Below, piece by piece: positions 11,311 to 21,966 of a stretch of DNA of 64,000 nt. Source of the DNA: Lomentospora prolificans (Eukaryota; Ascomycota; Sordariomycetes; Microascales; Microascaceae); NCBI GenBank assembly GCA_029532625.1, contig JARFXM010000010.1:868001-932000 (forward strand), in the 5' to 3' direction. How positions within the stretch are numbered: the stretch's first letter is position 1; every line of letters begins with the position of its first letter. A program made the translations under genes and the position numbers. The notes beneath the pieces are model-generated. The model worked only from the letters and a program-made list of their open reading frames with translations, was not told where the DNA came from and did not search any database.

Positions 11311-12762
11311 TTTGTCTGGGAGCGTTAGGTCCAAAGTGGCTGCTGAGCGGCAAGTGTTAGTGGGAGAGCGGAAGGAAAGGAGAGAGGTCGGAAGACTTGC
11401 AATTACTCTGCGTTTACGTTTCTCTCTGCTCTGTCGTGGGTTGTTAGTTCAAGTCAAGGATAGGGAGAAGTGTGGAACTTTACCTTGGCGAAGAGTGGTT
11501 TATTGGTGCGGTGAGGGTCGAAGACAAGAGTATTTTGTCTATACGAGCGGATAACTGCCTCAAAAAAACAAATATGAGCGGACAAGGCGTAGGGAATGGA
11601 GGGTCAAGGACTCACATTTCCAGGACGGTTTCGATTCGATCTAGGTGGAAAGAAACAGATCCTGGAAGTACAAACAGACGGTGAGATCTCCAAAATGAGT
11701 TAGAGGGGAAAAGGAAAAGAAAAGAAAATGGGAAAATAAGGAAAGAGGATTGCTGAGTTGTGGGTTGTATGTGGAGAAGCAGACCATGGAGAGTTCTCTT
11801 CACGACCACTTACACCTACACCAAGACATGAAAATGTGAATGAGGGAAGGCAGGAATGAGCATCTAGCCAGAAGTCTGGGGTGCAACTGGGAAACTTCTA
11901 GACGGTAGAAATTCCAAGAAATCAAGGGAGGGTACGTGAGAGGCACAAAGTAGAGGAAAGGAGATTAAGAAAAGATGAAAAGGAGCTCCAAGAGGCAAGG
12001 GACAAGGAATGACAGCTGGACCAAGCCTAAGTAGAAGTGTTTAATGCGTCTTGCAGATAAGACACCAAGCGCTAGAAAGGTTGGGAGAGAGGAGAGTAAA
12101 GAAGGATGAAGGACACCCTCGGCCAGACGCGCGTCAAAAGCACCAACTCCAAGCCTGGCGACAGAAAAGCCAGCCTAGAGGAGAAAGGAGAAGAAAAGAA
12201 AAGAACTCAATACGATATACCTTAAGCCAGCACCAAAGAACGATCCTTCAAAGAATGCTGTCTTTTGAAAGAAGTGGTGATGCTGGAAATGGGGATGAGA
12301 GATCCAAGGAATCTGGAGAGGAAAAATGAGGAAGAAGGGAAAGCTTTGAAATTGAAGGGGAACATTAAAAAGAAATGGACAGATGAAGGAGTGATTGGGT
12401 CCACTGGCACCTTCTTAGGTGTGAACTGAATAATTATGCGAAGAAAATTAATTTGGAATCGTGTGGTAATGGAGAAGGAGATGGGTGAGATTGTGAGATC
12501 GTGAGACAGGATCATCACCGGGAGTGGGCCGGGGCGGAGGTTGGTGATGTGGAGAGATTTCGGAGCGGCGCCGAGTAAGTCGAGGTGGCCAAGACTGGAG
12601 GATCTCTGGTCCAGCGCGAGAAACAAACATCAATGGTATAGATGCTTGATAATTTGTTTGTTTAGAAGCTATTGTTGTTGAATAATCTATACTAAAACTC
12701 GTAGACACCCATCAATCATCCCCCCATCTCTCTCTTTTCCACCAACGTGCCCTCAATCATCT
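11311..12762. other. Purine-rich intergenic (upstream of the 11310 gene)
   Basis: The plus strand from about 11690 to 12370 is strongly purine-rich (long GAAA/GGAAA runs), so the minus strand is pyrimidine-rich. That fits the promoter and long 5' leader of the minus-strand gene starting at 11310. No gene is supported here. Confidence 0.45.
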
Positions 12763-13700
12763 CTATGCCGGCCCTCCATCTCCTGACCATACCCCCAACA
12801 AGCTCATAGTGACCCCCAATCCTCTCTTCACGGCCTCCGCCTGCTCCCCACTCGTCAAGATCGACAGTCCGCCCGCAGAATCCGTCGTGCTTTCCGGGTT
12901 GCAAGCAAGCACCATGATTCCCAAAGCGAACTCTCCCCGAGCAGCTCCAGCGGGATGAAGAACTCGGGTCGGTACCTCCACATCAAAAATGCAAGCGTAG
13001 CCAACGTAGCCATCATGGTGGTCAATATTACGGCGGAGAGCGTGCAGTTGACCAGGTTGGCCCGGTCGGTTGGCAGCCGCCTGTACGGGACGTTGGTGAG
13101 GCGCATCGGCAGGAAGTCGCTTAGGAGCGCCACGAAACTGAGAAAGGCTGTGAGGACTCGGCTGTTGCGGAGACTGCGAATGAACTCGGAGTAGGGATCC
13201 GAGGTGTAGAGGCGCAGGAGGGTGCTTTCTGCTTTGCAGTATCCTTGGCCAGGTTCCAGAGCGGAATGACGATGAGCGCATCTGGTTGGAAGGGCTCAGT
13301 TACGATTATCTCGGCTAGCTGAGGGTGTGAAAGGTGGTAGACCCGTATCCACCGCCGGGTTCGATAAATCTACCCACTTTGGATAAGAAGTGGCGGGTTC
13401 TGGCTCAGGGTTGGAGCTGTCCGTGACCGGTTTGTTGAACATGTTCATCTCTGGGGCGGATCCTCCTACGCCACGCGCTGGGCGGCATTCAAGTCCTCCT
13501 CCGATGGAGGATCGACCTCGATCAACCGCTTCACAACCCCCGCCATCGAACCCCAGAAGCCACACACACTTCCGAGCGAGGTCTAAGGGATACCAGTTGA
13601 GGGGGCCAGAGTGCAGGAGAGTAGTAGTCGTTTCTTCGGGGTCGACAATCTGGAATAGATCAAAGGTCGATTCCGGCGGAGTGCAAGTCCACGTAGTCGT
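12763..13700 (-). pseudogene. DUF3433-like fungal membrane protein, frame-shifted
   Basis: Coding-like peptides run in order on the minus strand but in different frames. First is a Pro/Thr-rich extracellular-type part (FDLFQIVDPEETTTTLLHSG, then MNMFNKPVTDSSNPEPEPAT). After a possible 55-bp intron comes DALIVIPLWNLAKDTA. In a second frame come RLYTSDPYSEFIRSLRNSR, FVALLSDFLPMRLTNVPYR and a hydrophobic segment (ILTTMMATLATLAFLMWRY). In a third frame comes GGLSILTSGEQAEAVKRGLG. This order (helix, cytoplasmic linker, FLP-x-LTNVPYR helix, second helix, short C-terminal motif) matches fungal DUF3433 proteins. The two shifts fall near A/G runs, at about 13240 and 12940. Either the gene is decayed or the sequence carries indel errors. 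No intact start codon was found, so the upstream limit is approximate. Confidence 0.45.
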
Positions 13701-15713
13701 TCGAACTTGCCGTTACCGTGCCTGTGTCCATACATGCGCACTGCCGAGCTTACTAGATGACCTGGGTTATAACGAATAGAGGAAATCTTGGAACAAGAGA
13801 CTCTTCCTTGCTATTTCGACGTCATTTCACCCATCACATCTCCATTGGTATCTGGGCAGCGCAAACCCAACAAGATCAGAAGCATCACAGTCAAAGAAAC
13901 CACTGCGGTACCGGAGCTTTAAAGTCAAGGCAAAGAATCTTCCGACATCCTCAATTACCCTCGAATATCAATCTAGGTATTATACAAGAAGCGCATGCCG
14001 CCAACAGCACTAAACCAGCGGTCCACTTGTGTCCGGCTCAAGGGTCGCGCACCACCTGTGTGTCCTTTTACGCCTGTGCAACCCGACTTAGTCAAGAATA
14101 ACTACTGTTCATAAGAGGTTTGTTATGATGTGGTTCAACCCAAGAGAGCTTCATGTGTTCGACCGGAGATGGAACATGACTGAGCCTTTAGCATGTAGAT
14201 TAGCAGCGGGTGGGGGGATATCGAGGGACTGGTTGACGCGGAATCTTTAATGGGGGCCAATGGGACTGTGTGCCTGGAGCGTTGGTAATTTGCTTTCTTC
14301 CCTTGGAGCTCATGAGGTAGATTGCGGCGCAGCGTAATAATGCAAGAGGCAAGACATTCTCAGGTATTTTTGGTTCTTATAGAAGTTCTCGAATGCCGCA
14401 ACGGTGCTAGCCCCCACGATGGACAATATGTATTGGCCATCAACATCCATGGTGACACGGTGGATGAGACTGGTACGTATTTTGAGCTTGAATGAAGCTT
14501 TGGATGTGACTGTCCCGACGATGGACAATATATATTAGCCATCAACATCCATGTCGACAGGGCGGATGAGACTGGAACGTTTTTGAGCTTGGATGAAGCT
14601 TTGGATGTGACTGTCCCTCATCAATCGAGCTTGAGAGCCTTCCGATCTCGGAAAAGCCGGTGCTTGACTCAGCATCATTGCATGGGAGGGGCACTCACGT
14701 GGTGCTCAAGTCTCGAGACTTTGACGCAACTTCCTCGGCGAAACCGGCCCGTCCAGTATCGTACTCGGCCAACAGGGACGAGGTGAGCGTCTCTTGCGCC
14801 CTTATTAGCAAGACCAGGTGATGCCGTCTTTGCAAATTTTCAGATCTAGAATGGAACGATCCAATGTCAATAATTCAATCCTGAGGTGGGCCCTGGGAAG
14901 AAAGGCCGAGATATCTCCAAGCGTCGAAGGAGTGCTGGGACAGTATAAAAACAGTGCAGGCAGATACGAAAGTATGTGAAATAGTGAATTGGCACTATGC
15001 GGCACACTGTACGGATCCCTTGTCGGTAACTTCGGTTGAGCCTACGGAGCAAAGGAGCAGATGGAATGCCCGCCAACGGCCGGAATCCGGGCTGCCCGCC
15101 AGCTGCACGGCCATACGACGCGTTTGTTCTGACTTGACCCCGGCCAATGGAAATGCGCCGAAGCATCCCGCGCTCCCAGCGGAAAGGTACCAAGCGACAA
15201 AGTCCCAGATTCGTGACGTAATTCTCACCGAACCAGCCGCAATCAGTAGACTCGGAAAAAAGACCTGAAACCTGTCTGGGCTATCGGAGACAATAGAGTT
15301 TGGTTTGTTGTCTCTCCCCCCCCATGGTTTCCCACAATCCCACGCCCCAGAATCCCGTTTTGAGACACCGGCCCCCCGAATGAGGATGGGACAGTACCTT
15401 CAGGGTCTCTCGGACCCACGATCAGGCACTTTGTCCCCACCACGGGTTGACCGGACGTACACTATATGTTGCCCACTTCCCCTGGTTATCTAGCTCTCCC
15501 TGGCTCTCCTCTTTCCTTCTTTCTTTTTCTCTTCCCCAGGTTCATTTTGTCTTGATCCCCGGGTTGTCTGTTTTTTTTTATAGCTTCTTTTCTTCCTTGT
15601 GCTCTCTCTCCGTGTGTGTTGTGCTCGAGTCAATTGGGACTGCACTCGAACTTGAGCATCTAGACTTTTGACCACCTGTAGAAAAGCTCTCCACTCTTAC
15701 CCTCCAGCTCACA
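13701..15713. other. Intergenic with a tandem duplication
   Basis: No gene is recognised. The stretch contains the 102-bp tandem duplication at 14416-14617. Its last 250 bp are pyrimidine-rich and form the likely promoter and leader of ACH1. Confidence 0.4.
14416..14617 (+). repeat. 102-bp tandem direct duplication, two copies
   Basis: ATGGACAATAT occurs at 14419 and again at 14521. The following 90-odd bases repeat with a few substitutions and small indels, ending in GCTTTGGATGTGACTGTC in both copies. The divergence between copies suggests the duplication is not brand new. Confidence 0.9.
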
Positions 15714-17504
15714 ATGTCTGCCGCTGCGCGAGCTTCGGCAGCCCTCAAGTCCCGCGTCAGGCGGCCGACGATGCTGAACAAGGTCTGTCGCCCCGAGGAC
15801 ATGCTGCCTCATTTCCCCAATGGCTCGTACATTGGCTGGTCCGGCTTCACTGGTGTTGGCTATCCCAAGTAAGCTCTCCCCCTCTTGAGTTTTCGCCACA
15901 CTCCAATTCTCTCTCAATTGTTGGAGTCTGGGGTCAAGTGGAGTCAAAACTAACAATCATCCCGTCAGGAAAATCCCCACCTTCCTCGCCGATCACGTCG
16001 AGCAGAACAACCTCCAGGGCAAGCTCAGGTACAGCCTGTTCGTCGGTGCTTCGTCCGGCGCCGAGACAGAGAACAGGTGGGCCGGCCTCAACATGATTGA
16101 GAGGCGAAGTCCCCATCAGGTCGGAAAGGCCATCTCCAAGGGTATCAACAACGGCGAGATCAACTTCTTTGACAAGCATCTTTCCATGTTCCCTGTTGAT
16201 TTGGTCTATGTAAGCTGGCTCGCGTCTCGTGTGAAAGACCGCCGAGCTAACATGGCTTTAGGGTTTCTACACCAGGAATAGGCCGCACAACAATATTGAC
16301 GTCGTAGTCGTCGAAGCCACCGACATCCTTGAGGACGGTAGCATTGTCCCCGGTGCCTCTGTCGGGGCTACCCCCGAACTCGTCCAGATGGCCAACAAGG
16401 TACGTGTCCGCCGGAGCTGAAAATCAGGCCCAAGTCCGCTAACATGCATCCAGATCATCATCGAGGTCAACACCTCTATTCCCTCGTTCGAGGGTCTCCA
16501 CGATATCACCATGACCGACGTTCCCCCCCCACCGCAAGCCCTACCTCATCATGGGCGTCGAGGACCGCATCGGTCGTACCTCCATCCCCATCGACCCCGA
16601 TAAGGTGATCGGCATCATCGAATCCGACTACCCTGATGCCACCTCGCCCAACAACCCCGCCGATGCCAAATCGCAGGCCATCGCTGGCCACCTTATCGAG
16701 TTCTTCGAGCACGAGGTCTCGCGCGGCCGCCTTCCCAAGTCCCTCCTCCCCCTTCAGTCCGGTATCGGTAACGTGGCCAACGCCATCATCGGTGGCCTCA
16801 ACAACTCCAACTTCAGTAACCTCAAGGTCTGGACCGAAGTCATCCAGGACACCTTCCTCGACCTCTTCGACTCGGGCAAGCTCGACTTCGCCACCGCCAC
16901 CTCTATCCGCTTCTCTCCCGAGGCCTTCAAGCGCTTCTATGACAACTGGGAAAAGTACCACAACAAGCTTCTCCTACGCTCTCAGCAGGTCTCCAACTCC
17001 CCCGAGATCATCCGCCGCCTCGGCGTCATCGGCATGAACACCCCCGTCGAGGTTGACATTTACGCCCACGCCAACTCCACCTGCGTCATGGGCTCCCGTA
17101 TGCTCAACGGTATTGGCGGCTCCGCCGACTTCCTCAGGAGCGCCAAGTACTCCATCATGCACACCCCCTCGACTAGGCCCTCCAAGACCGACCCCGATGG
17201 TGTCTCCTGCATCGTCCCCATGTGCACGCACGTCGACCAAACCGAGCACGACCTCGACGTCATCGTCACCGAGAACGGCCTCGCTGACGTGAGGGGTCTC
17301 AGCCCCCGTGAGAGGGCCCGCGTCATCATCGACAAGTGCGCGCATCCCGACTACCAGCCCATCCTCAAGGCGTACTACGACAAGGCCGAGTACGAGTGCT
17401 TGAAGAAGGGCATGGGCCACGAACCCCATCTCCTCTTTAACAGCTTTGACATGCACAAGGCGCTCCAGGAGGAGGGCAGCATGAAGAAGGTTAAGAGCTG
17501 GTAA
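15714..17504 (+). CDS. ACH1: Acetyl-CoA hydrolase / CoA-transferase, with a frameshift
   Basis: Predicted exons are 15714..15868, 15969..16209, 16262..16399 and 16454..17504. The introns are 100, 52 and 54 bp, with GTAAGC/GTAAGC/GTACGT donors and CTAAC branch sites. The protein matches the fungal Ach1 family along its whole length: SYIGWSGFTGVGYPK at the start, FVGASSGAETENRWA, NFFDKHLSMFP, then GHLIEFFEHEV, IQDTFLDLFDSGKLDF, SCIVPMCTHVDQTEHD and GLADVRGLSPRERARV. Ach1 is mitochondrial and moves CoA between succinyl-CoA and acetate (and hydrolyses acetyl-CoA), so it matters for acetate use and detoxification. The fourth exon has eight Cs at 16523-16530 where the family frame needs seven. As written, translation would stop at 16601-16603, about one third of the way in. 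With the frame kept the length would be about 527 aa, normal for Ach1. The excellent conservation after the shift argues for sequence error or a very recent mutation. Confidence 0.93.
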
Positions 17505-17748
17505 ACGGACTTTGTAAATTGTAGGGCGTTTTAGGGGCATAGAGAGTTTTTGCGATGTTGTTGACATATGTGCAGAGCACAATGGCATTTTTGATTCGGG
17601 GTTCTTTTTTATATGCTGCCCTGAAAAAAGCTGTTTCCAGAGCATTAGAGTTGGGATATATAATAAAAATAGCATGATCTGTACTGTAAACACAGTCCTC
17701 CTACCAACTTTCCCTCCCTTTTCTTTTCTTTTTTCTTTTCTTTTTTTT

Positions 17749-18254
17749 TTACGCACGCTGGCAGCCCTCATAAGTAACATAGTTTTCGCCAGGCTCAGCG
17801 TCGATAATGATGGTCATGGCGCACTCGCTGGTGCAGGCATCTTCCGAGCAAGTGGCGAGCAAGTCGCCTTGACCATAGAAGCCGAACCTACGCCGGTCGT
17901 TTTAACACACACCTTCTTCTACGTATCGCATAAATCCAAGAACCAGACTTACCCAAGACCAAGCTCGTGGTAGAGCCGGACAGAAAACTCCTCGTCGCGA
18001 CCAGGGTACAGCGCAAACCTGTACTTGGACTCGCCGCAGGTGATGACTTTGCTGGGGAAGTCGGGGCTCTCCGCCGTACAAGCGAGGTTCTCGGCGTCGT
18101 CGCCGGTGAGAGCGAAAGAGATAGAGGCGACGCCGCCGGCGGACTTTTGGATCGAGAGGTCGCTGATGCAGATGGGTTCCTTGCGGAGTCCTTCGTCTTG
18201 GGGGAGGGCGACTGCGAGGGCGGTGATGGGGAAGATGAAGTTAGCGGCGCGCAT
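17749..18254 (-). CDS. AA1-like (Alt a 1 family) secreted protein
   Basis: Predicted exons are 18254..17953 and 17887..17749 (146 aa). The 65-bp intron has a GTAAGT donor and a GTAG acceptor. A signal peptide (MRAANFIFPITALAVALP) leads into a beta-rich domain: ICISDLSIQKS, SISFALTGDD, a CTAE..TCGESKYRFALYPG segment, FSVRLYHELGLG, then FYGQGD. A cysteine-rich end (CSED.CTSEC...GCQ) follows. This order matches the AA1-like domain of fungal extracellular proteins related to Alternaria Alt a 1 and Verticillium PevD1, several of which act at the plant interface. The role here is inferred only from family. The alternative start at 18263 is GTG and was rejected. It converges with ACH1, and its ATG is only 97 bp after the stop codon of the next secreted-protein gene on the same strand. 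Confidence 0.82.
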
Positions 18255-18351
18255 TTTTGACACGATTTGGTGATGGTTTAATAATAGCTAGAAAAGCTGA
18301 ATAGTGGAACGAATGCAAGATGATGAGTAAATTAGGAAATTTGCGGTTGCT

Positions 18352-18726
18352 TTAAATCCCTTTTATAATATATTGTATCGTCGCGCGCGCATCGTCAGAT
18401 GACGAAAACGATCCAACTCCCCTGGTGTCGTAAAACCCGGAAAACAAACTCGATCCAAGCATCGCCGTTATCCCGCCGGTCGGATCCGGGAATACGAGAT
18501 GGAGGCAGGTCTTGGCGATGGGGTTGGGGCGGCTAAGAAAAGCCGGGGCGGGTAATGTGCATGCCAATCGAGATGGATCGACGTTCAAGCATCCGTTGGA
18601 GCTCCACCAGTTTAGAGCAGAGGTCTCTTTGCACAGAGTGGAGATGGAAACAGGCGGCAAGGTAGCATTGAGAGCCACAACACAATGACAACAAGAGAGC
18701 GAAACCAACAACGATGTTTTTTGCAT
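18352..18726 (-). CDS. Small cysteine-containing secreted protein
   Basis: Single exon, 124 aa, starting at ATG 18726. The N-terminus MQKTSLLVSLSCCHCVVALN is a signal peptide. The mature part has four cysteines (TLCKE, NGCLN, LACTL, KTCLH), a proline-rich middle and no recognised domain. It lies immediately upstream of the AA1-like gene on the same strand, so two secreted proteins are encoded back to back. It is either a lineage-specific secreted protein (effector-type candidate) or, less likely, a fortuitous ORF. The signal peptide and good start context favour a gene. Confidence 0.55.
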   Translation of the reverse strand: MQKTSLLVSLSCCHCVVALNATLPPVSISTLCKETSALNWWSSNGCLNVDPSRLACTLPAPAFLSRPNPIAKTCLHLVFPDPTGGITAMLGSSLFSGFYDTRGVGSFSSSDDARATIQYIIKGI

Positions 18727-18862
18727 TAACTACTACGTTATAACCCGACGAGCCAGCACAGACGCTCGCCCTCCTACATCAACACTCGTGATGAAATACG
18801 CTTGAAACTCAACCCTCTAGCATTACAACTTGTCGTCCGCTTGATTCCAAGTCCCGTGTCCC

Positions 18863-19711
18863 TCACGGAAGGCGACCGCCCTGCCTCGTCGCCTGTCCGA
18901 CGAGCGACTGCGTGGTGTCGTCGGCATACCGATGGTACACCTTGATGTATTGCTCGCTCTCGCTCAGCGTATCCTTGACGCTCGGCCTCTCCGAGATGGC
19001 ATCGTACCAAACCTTCCACCGCTTCCACACAGCCTTCTGCTCGTCGTCCTGCATGTTGTCCGGGTCGGGAATCTCCACCCCGCCCGGCTTGTAATGATCA
19101 ATCAAGAACAGCCTCTTTGCCCACGGCGCAAGCGACACATCCACGAGGCTAAACTTTTCGCCTAGGAACCACGGGCCCTCGCGGTCCATCGCCTCGACAA
19201 AGGTCTTGATGTGGCCTAGGAATTCATTCCGCACCTCGTTGATGGAGTACGGCTTGTCGGGCGTGTGCTGGATGAATTTGTAGAAGCCCGGCACGATGCG
19301 CGAGGCGACGTGGTCGATCCACAGCCTGCACCTCGCCCGCTCGTAGACGTCGCTTGGAAGTAACCTGCTCTCTGCGTCGCCGTACGCCTCGTCGAGATAC
19401 TCGCAGACGACAATGCTCTCGTACAAAGCCCTAGGCTTCCCGTCTTCCTGGCCCTCGGGCGGGGGAACCCGGAGCGTCGGGATCAAACCCCTCGGATTGA
19501 GATCTAGCAGCTCTTTGTCCTTCTTGTAGGGGTTGATCTCGATGTATTGATGGGGAATCCTCTTCTCGTGAAGAACCATCCACGCTCGCTGGACAAAGGG
19601 ACAGAACCAGCCGCCGTACAGCCGAAGCGGTTGTGGCTCCGAGTGCTTCGCGGCGAAGTCGGCGGCTGCGCCTGAAGCGTGGGGATAGATGGACGTATCG
19701 ATAGACGCCAT
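18863..19711 (-). CDS. Omega-class glutathione S-transferase-like protein
   Basis: Single exon, 282 aa, ATG at 19711. The thioredoxin-like N-terminal domain carries GGWFCPFVQRAW with Cys37 as the expected catalytic residue. The cis-Pro motif is GLIPTLRVP, and the glutathione-binding ESIVVCEYLDE follows. The all-alpha C-terminal domain contains GPWFLGEKFSLVDVSLAPW, the standard N-capping region of GSTs. Omega GSTs are cytosolic and act as thioltransferases or dehydroascorbate reductases rather than classical conjugating enzymes. In fungi they are linked to oxidative stress and xenobiotics. Length is slightly above the usual 240-260 because of a 28-residue N-terminal extension and a basic tail. 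The frame is intact. Confidence 0.92.
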   Translation of the reverse strand: MASIDTSIYPHASGAAADFAAKHSEPQPLRLYGGWFCPFVQRAWMVLHEKRIPHQYIEINPYKKDKELLDLNPRGLIPTLRVPPPEGQEDGKPRALYESIVVCEYLDEAYGDAESRLLPSDVYERARCRLWIDHVASRIVPGFYKFIQHTPDKPYSINEVRNEFLGHIKTFVEAMDREGPWFLGEKFSLVDVSLAPWAKRLFLIDHYKPGGVEIPDPDNMQDDEQKAVWKRWKVWYDAISERPSVKDTLSESEQYIKVYHRYADDTTQSLVGQATRQGGRLP

Positions 19712-20585
19712 TTATCAAGTTGAATGTCACCAATACCTTGAGGAGACAATTATCAGACGGGGGGAGATATGGTAGGAAGGTAATTGTTCTAGTTAAGCTA
19801 GCTGTGTGAGGCGTGCATTAAAAGGCCAAGGTTAATGAGTGCGAGAGAGGTTTAGAATCAGATGATGTTGTAACCTTGGCGACTACAATGACGTACGTTC
19901 AACCACCAGCATCGAAAGTCTACAGCTCCTCATAATGAGGGGCAAATCGCCAAGCTTAGCCGCGAAAGAAATAATAACTAGATGAGCGAGCTCCAATGGA
20001 AATCACTGCCGCATGCATTGTGACAGAAGTTAAATGCGCGTCGTATTCGAGGTTGGATAATTCGTGCCAACCAGCTGTGCGCAAATTCCTTTTGGTGGTC
20101 GGTTGAAGCCTAGCGCCCGCCCGGAATTTCCTTTCTGCTCGTGAGCGGACGATCCCGCTCCCGTTCCGCCACGCGCCGAGTCCAAGTCCGAATCCGAATC
20201 CGAGTCCGAGTCTGTTTAGGATCCAAGGGCCGGTAAATCGTTAGGAATATATGGAGAGATATCCTCTCTTGGGCACACCTTGGCATCTTGTCACGGCCGC
20301 ATGGTCAGGATATCCACAAGGGGAATCTTGGCGGCATTTATCCAATGTTTCCGTCTTTGGCTGGCTCAAGTCGTCATCCGGAGATGCTATTTTAGTTGTA
20401 GAATAGTACAAAGAAATCTTACAAAATAAAAAGGGCGGGCTTCCCATTCCAGAAGCCTCACTTTCTTTCCCTTTCCATGTTGAATCATAGACTCATAGAC
20501 GCCTCTTTTCGAACAAAACATCCAAACATACAACGGTTCCCACGCCCGTAATAACTAACACACGCTCGCTCACATCAGCTCCAAC

Positions 20586-21966
20586 TCATCCCCCATCTAC
20601 GCATCTCTCCCCACCCAACGACATGTTCCGCCCGTGCATCCTCGCCGGCGCCGGACCCGTCACAACATTCGTCTCCCTCGTCACAAGAATAACCCCCCTA
20701 TGTCCCCTAGCCGGCGGCGCCCTCGGCTGGTTCACGAGCTCAATGTCCTCGCGGTCCTTGAGACCAGAGTAACACGTCGTAGCCACGACCTTGAGGTGCT
20801 CGGTGCTGTCACCCCTCGAATCGCCGCCAGCTTCGAGGGTAGTCTCCTCGATCTTGGTGAAGCGCGCGTTGGGCATGTCGTTGCCGACCACGGTGCCGTT
20901 GGTGCTCTTGTGGCGAATGTACTCGCCGTCGCGGCCGTATCGTCTGTAGTGGCCGTAGCCGTGCGACGAGGCGCCTGCGGAGGAGAGGCCGAAGGAGGGG
21001 AAGTACTTGACGACGAGGGGCCGGAGGGTCGGGAAATTAGAGCAGAGAATCGCGCAGTTGAGCTCGATGATGGACCAGCAGCCTGTGCCGACATTGTCCC
21101 AGGTTGGGTCGGCGGCGTTGACTGAGGCGGAGAGAGTGAGGATTCGGAGGACGGAGATGATACAGGTGCTAAAGAGTCGTTCCAGTCAGCATTATCCCCT
21201 CTTCGCCATTTTTCTTTTCGGTCTTTTAGGCGCGGTTAGGTGCTGGCTACTTACAAGAAGCCGAGAGAGAACATCAGAACGGTAAGAATCTTCTGTTTGG
21301 GTCTAAGCTTGAGTTTGATAACCGTATGCAAAGGTAGTGCAAAGATGACCACATCAGTGACCGTCGACGTAACCGAAGATAGCAGCCAAACCGGGTAGGT
21401 ATCGAGACATTTGCCCTCCATCGAGAGCACGATAAAGGTAATCGGCATGCAGGTGATGGCGAGGAGGATGATTTGAGTAATGGTCCACGCTCCCACAGCA
21501 ATGAGGAACCACTTGCTGATGCTGCGGAGGATGGTGCTCTGGAAGATGCGGAGGTAGAAGAGGAGGAAGCTGATCTTGACGACATTAAGCCCAAAGTTGT
21601 AGCCAAGAATGACGCCGTAGAGGATCTGCACCAGAATTAACTCAACACTTGCCACAAACTTTCAAGCCTCTTGTGACTTACCTTGATCTGCATCAGTACG
21701 TCCTCTGGAGGCACCGCCCACATGTGTCGTCCCAGGGCATACTGCGTCTCAATAACCGTAAGAACCGACACGATTATGGAAATGAGCTGAGCAAACACAA
21801 TCGCCCAATCGTCCGCACACATCATCCTCAACAGCCTCGCTCTCGTAAACACCCTGAGACTGGTAAAGACGGTCGACAGCGTCGCAAAAGTCACCGCCAC
21901 GGTGATGACAGTCGGCACCTGCGACTCATTGTCGTTGGCCGGGTCGAAGCCCTCCGGTCTCTCCAT
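20586..21966 (-). CDS. Fungal rhodopsin-domain seven-helix membrane protein
   Basis: Predicted exons are 21966..21682, 21625..21255 and 21168..20586 (412 aa). The introns are 56 and 86 bp, both with GTAAGT donors. Seven hydrophobic segments are visible, for example TVITVAVTFATLSTVF, WAIVFAQLISIIVSVL, FGLNVVKISFLLFYLRIF, WFLIAVGAWTITQIILLAI, VWLLSSVTSTVTDVVIFALP and ILTVLMFSLGFF. The signatures R-F-x-RARL, CADDW, KISFLLFYLRIF and LPLHTVIKLKL are those of the large fungal rhodopsin_dom family (SAT4/Pth11-type, without a CFEM domain). A 110-residue polar C-terminal tail follows the last helix. Members are thought to be surface receptors, but the ligand is unknown. The NW-SI-IELNCAILCSNFPTLRPL block after helix seven is also typical. 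Confidence 0.88.

Noticed and set aside
10099..11328. Two long plus-strand ORFs (183 and 219 aa) opposite the unknown gene
   Set aside because: Repetitive Val/Gly/Asp composition typical of antisense shadow in GC-rich coding DNA; the minus frame has balanced composition and a good start.
16974..17780. 268-aa minus-strand ORF opposite ACH1
   Set aside because: Val/Gly/His-rich antisense of a conserved enzyme; no domain.
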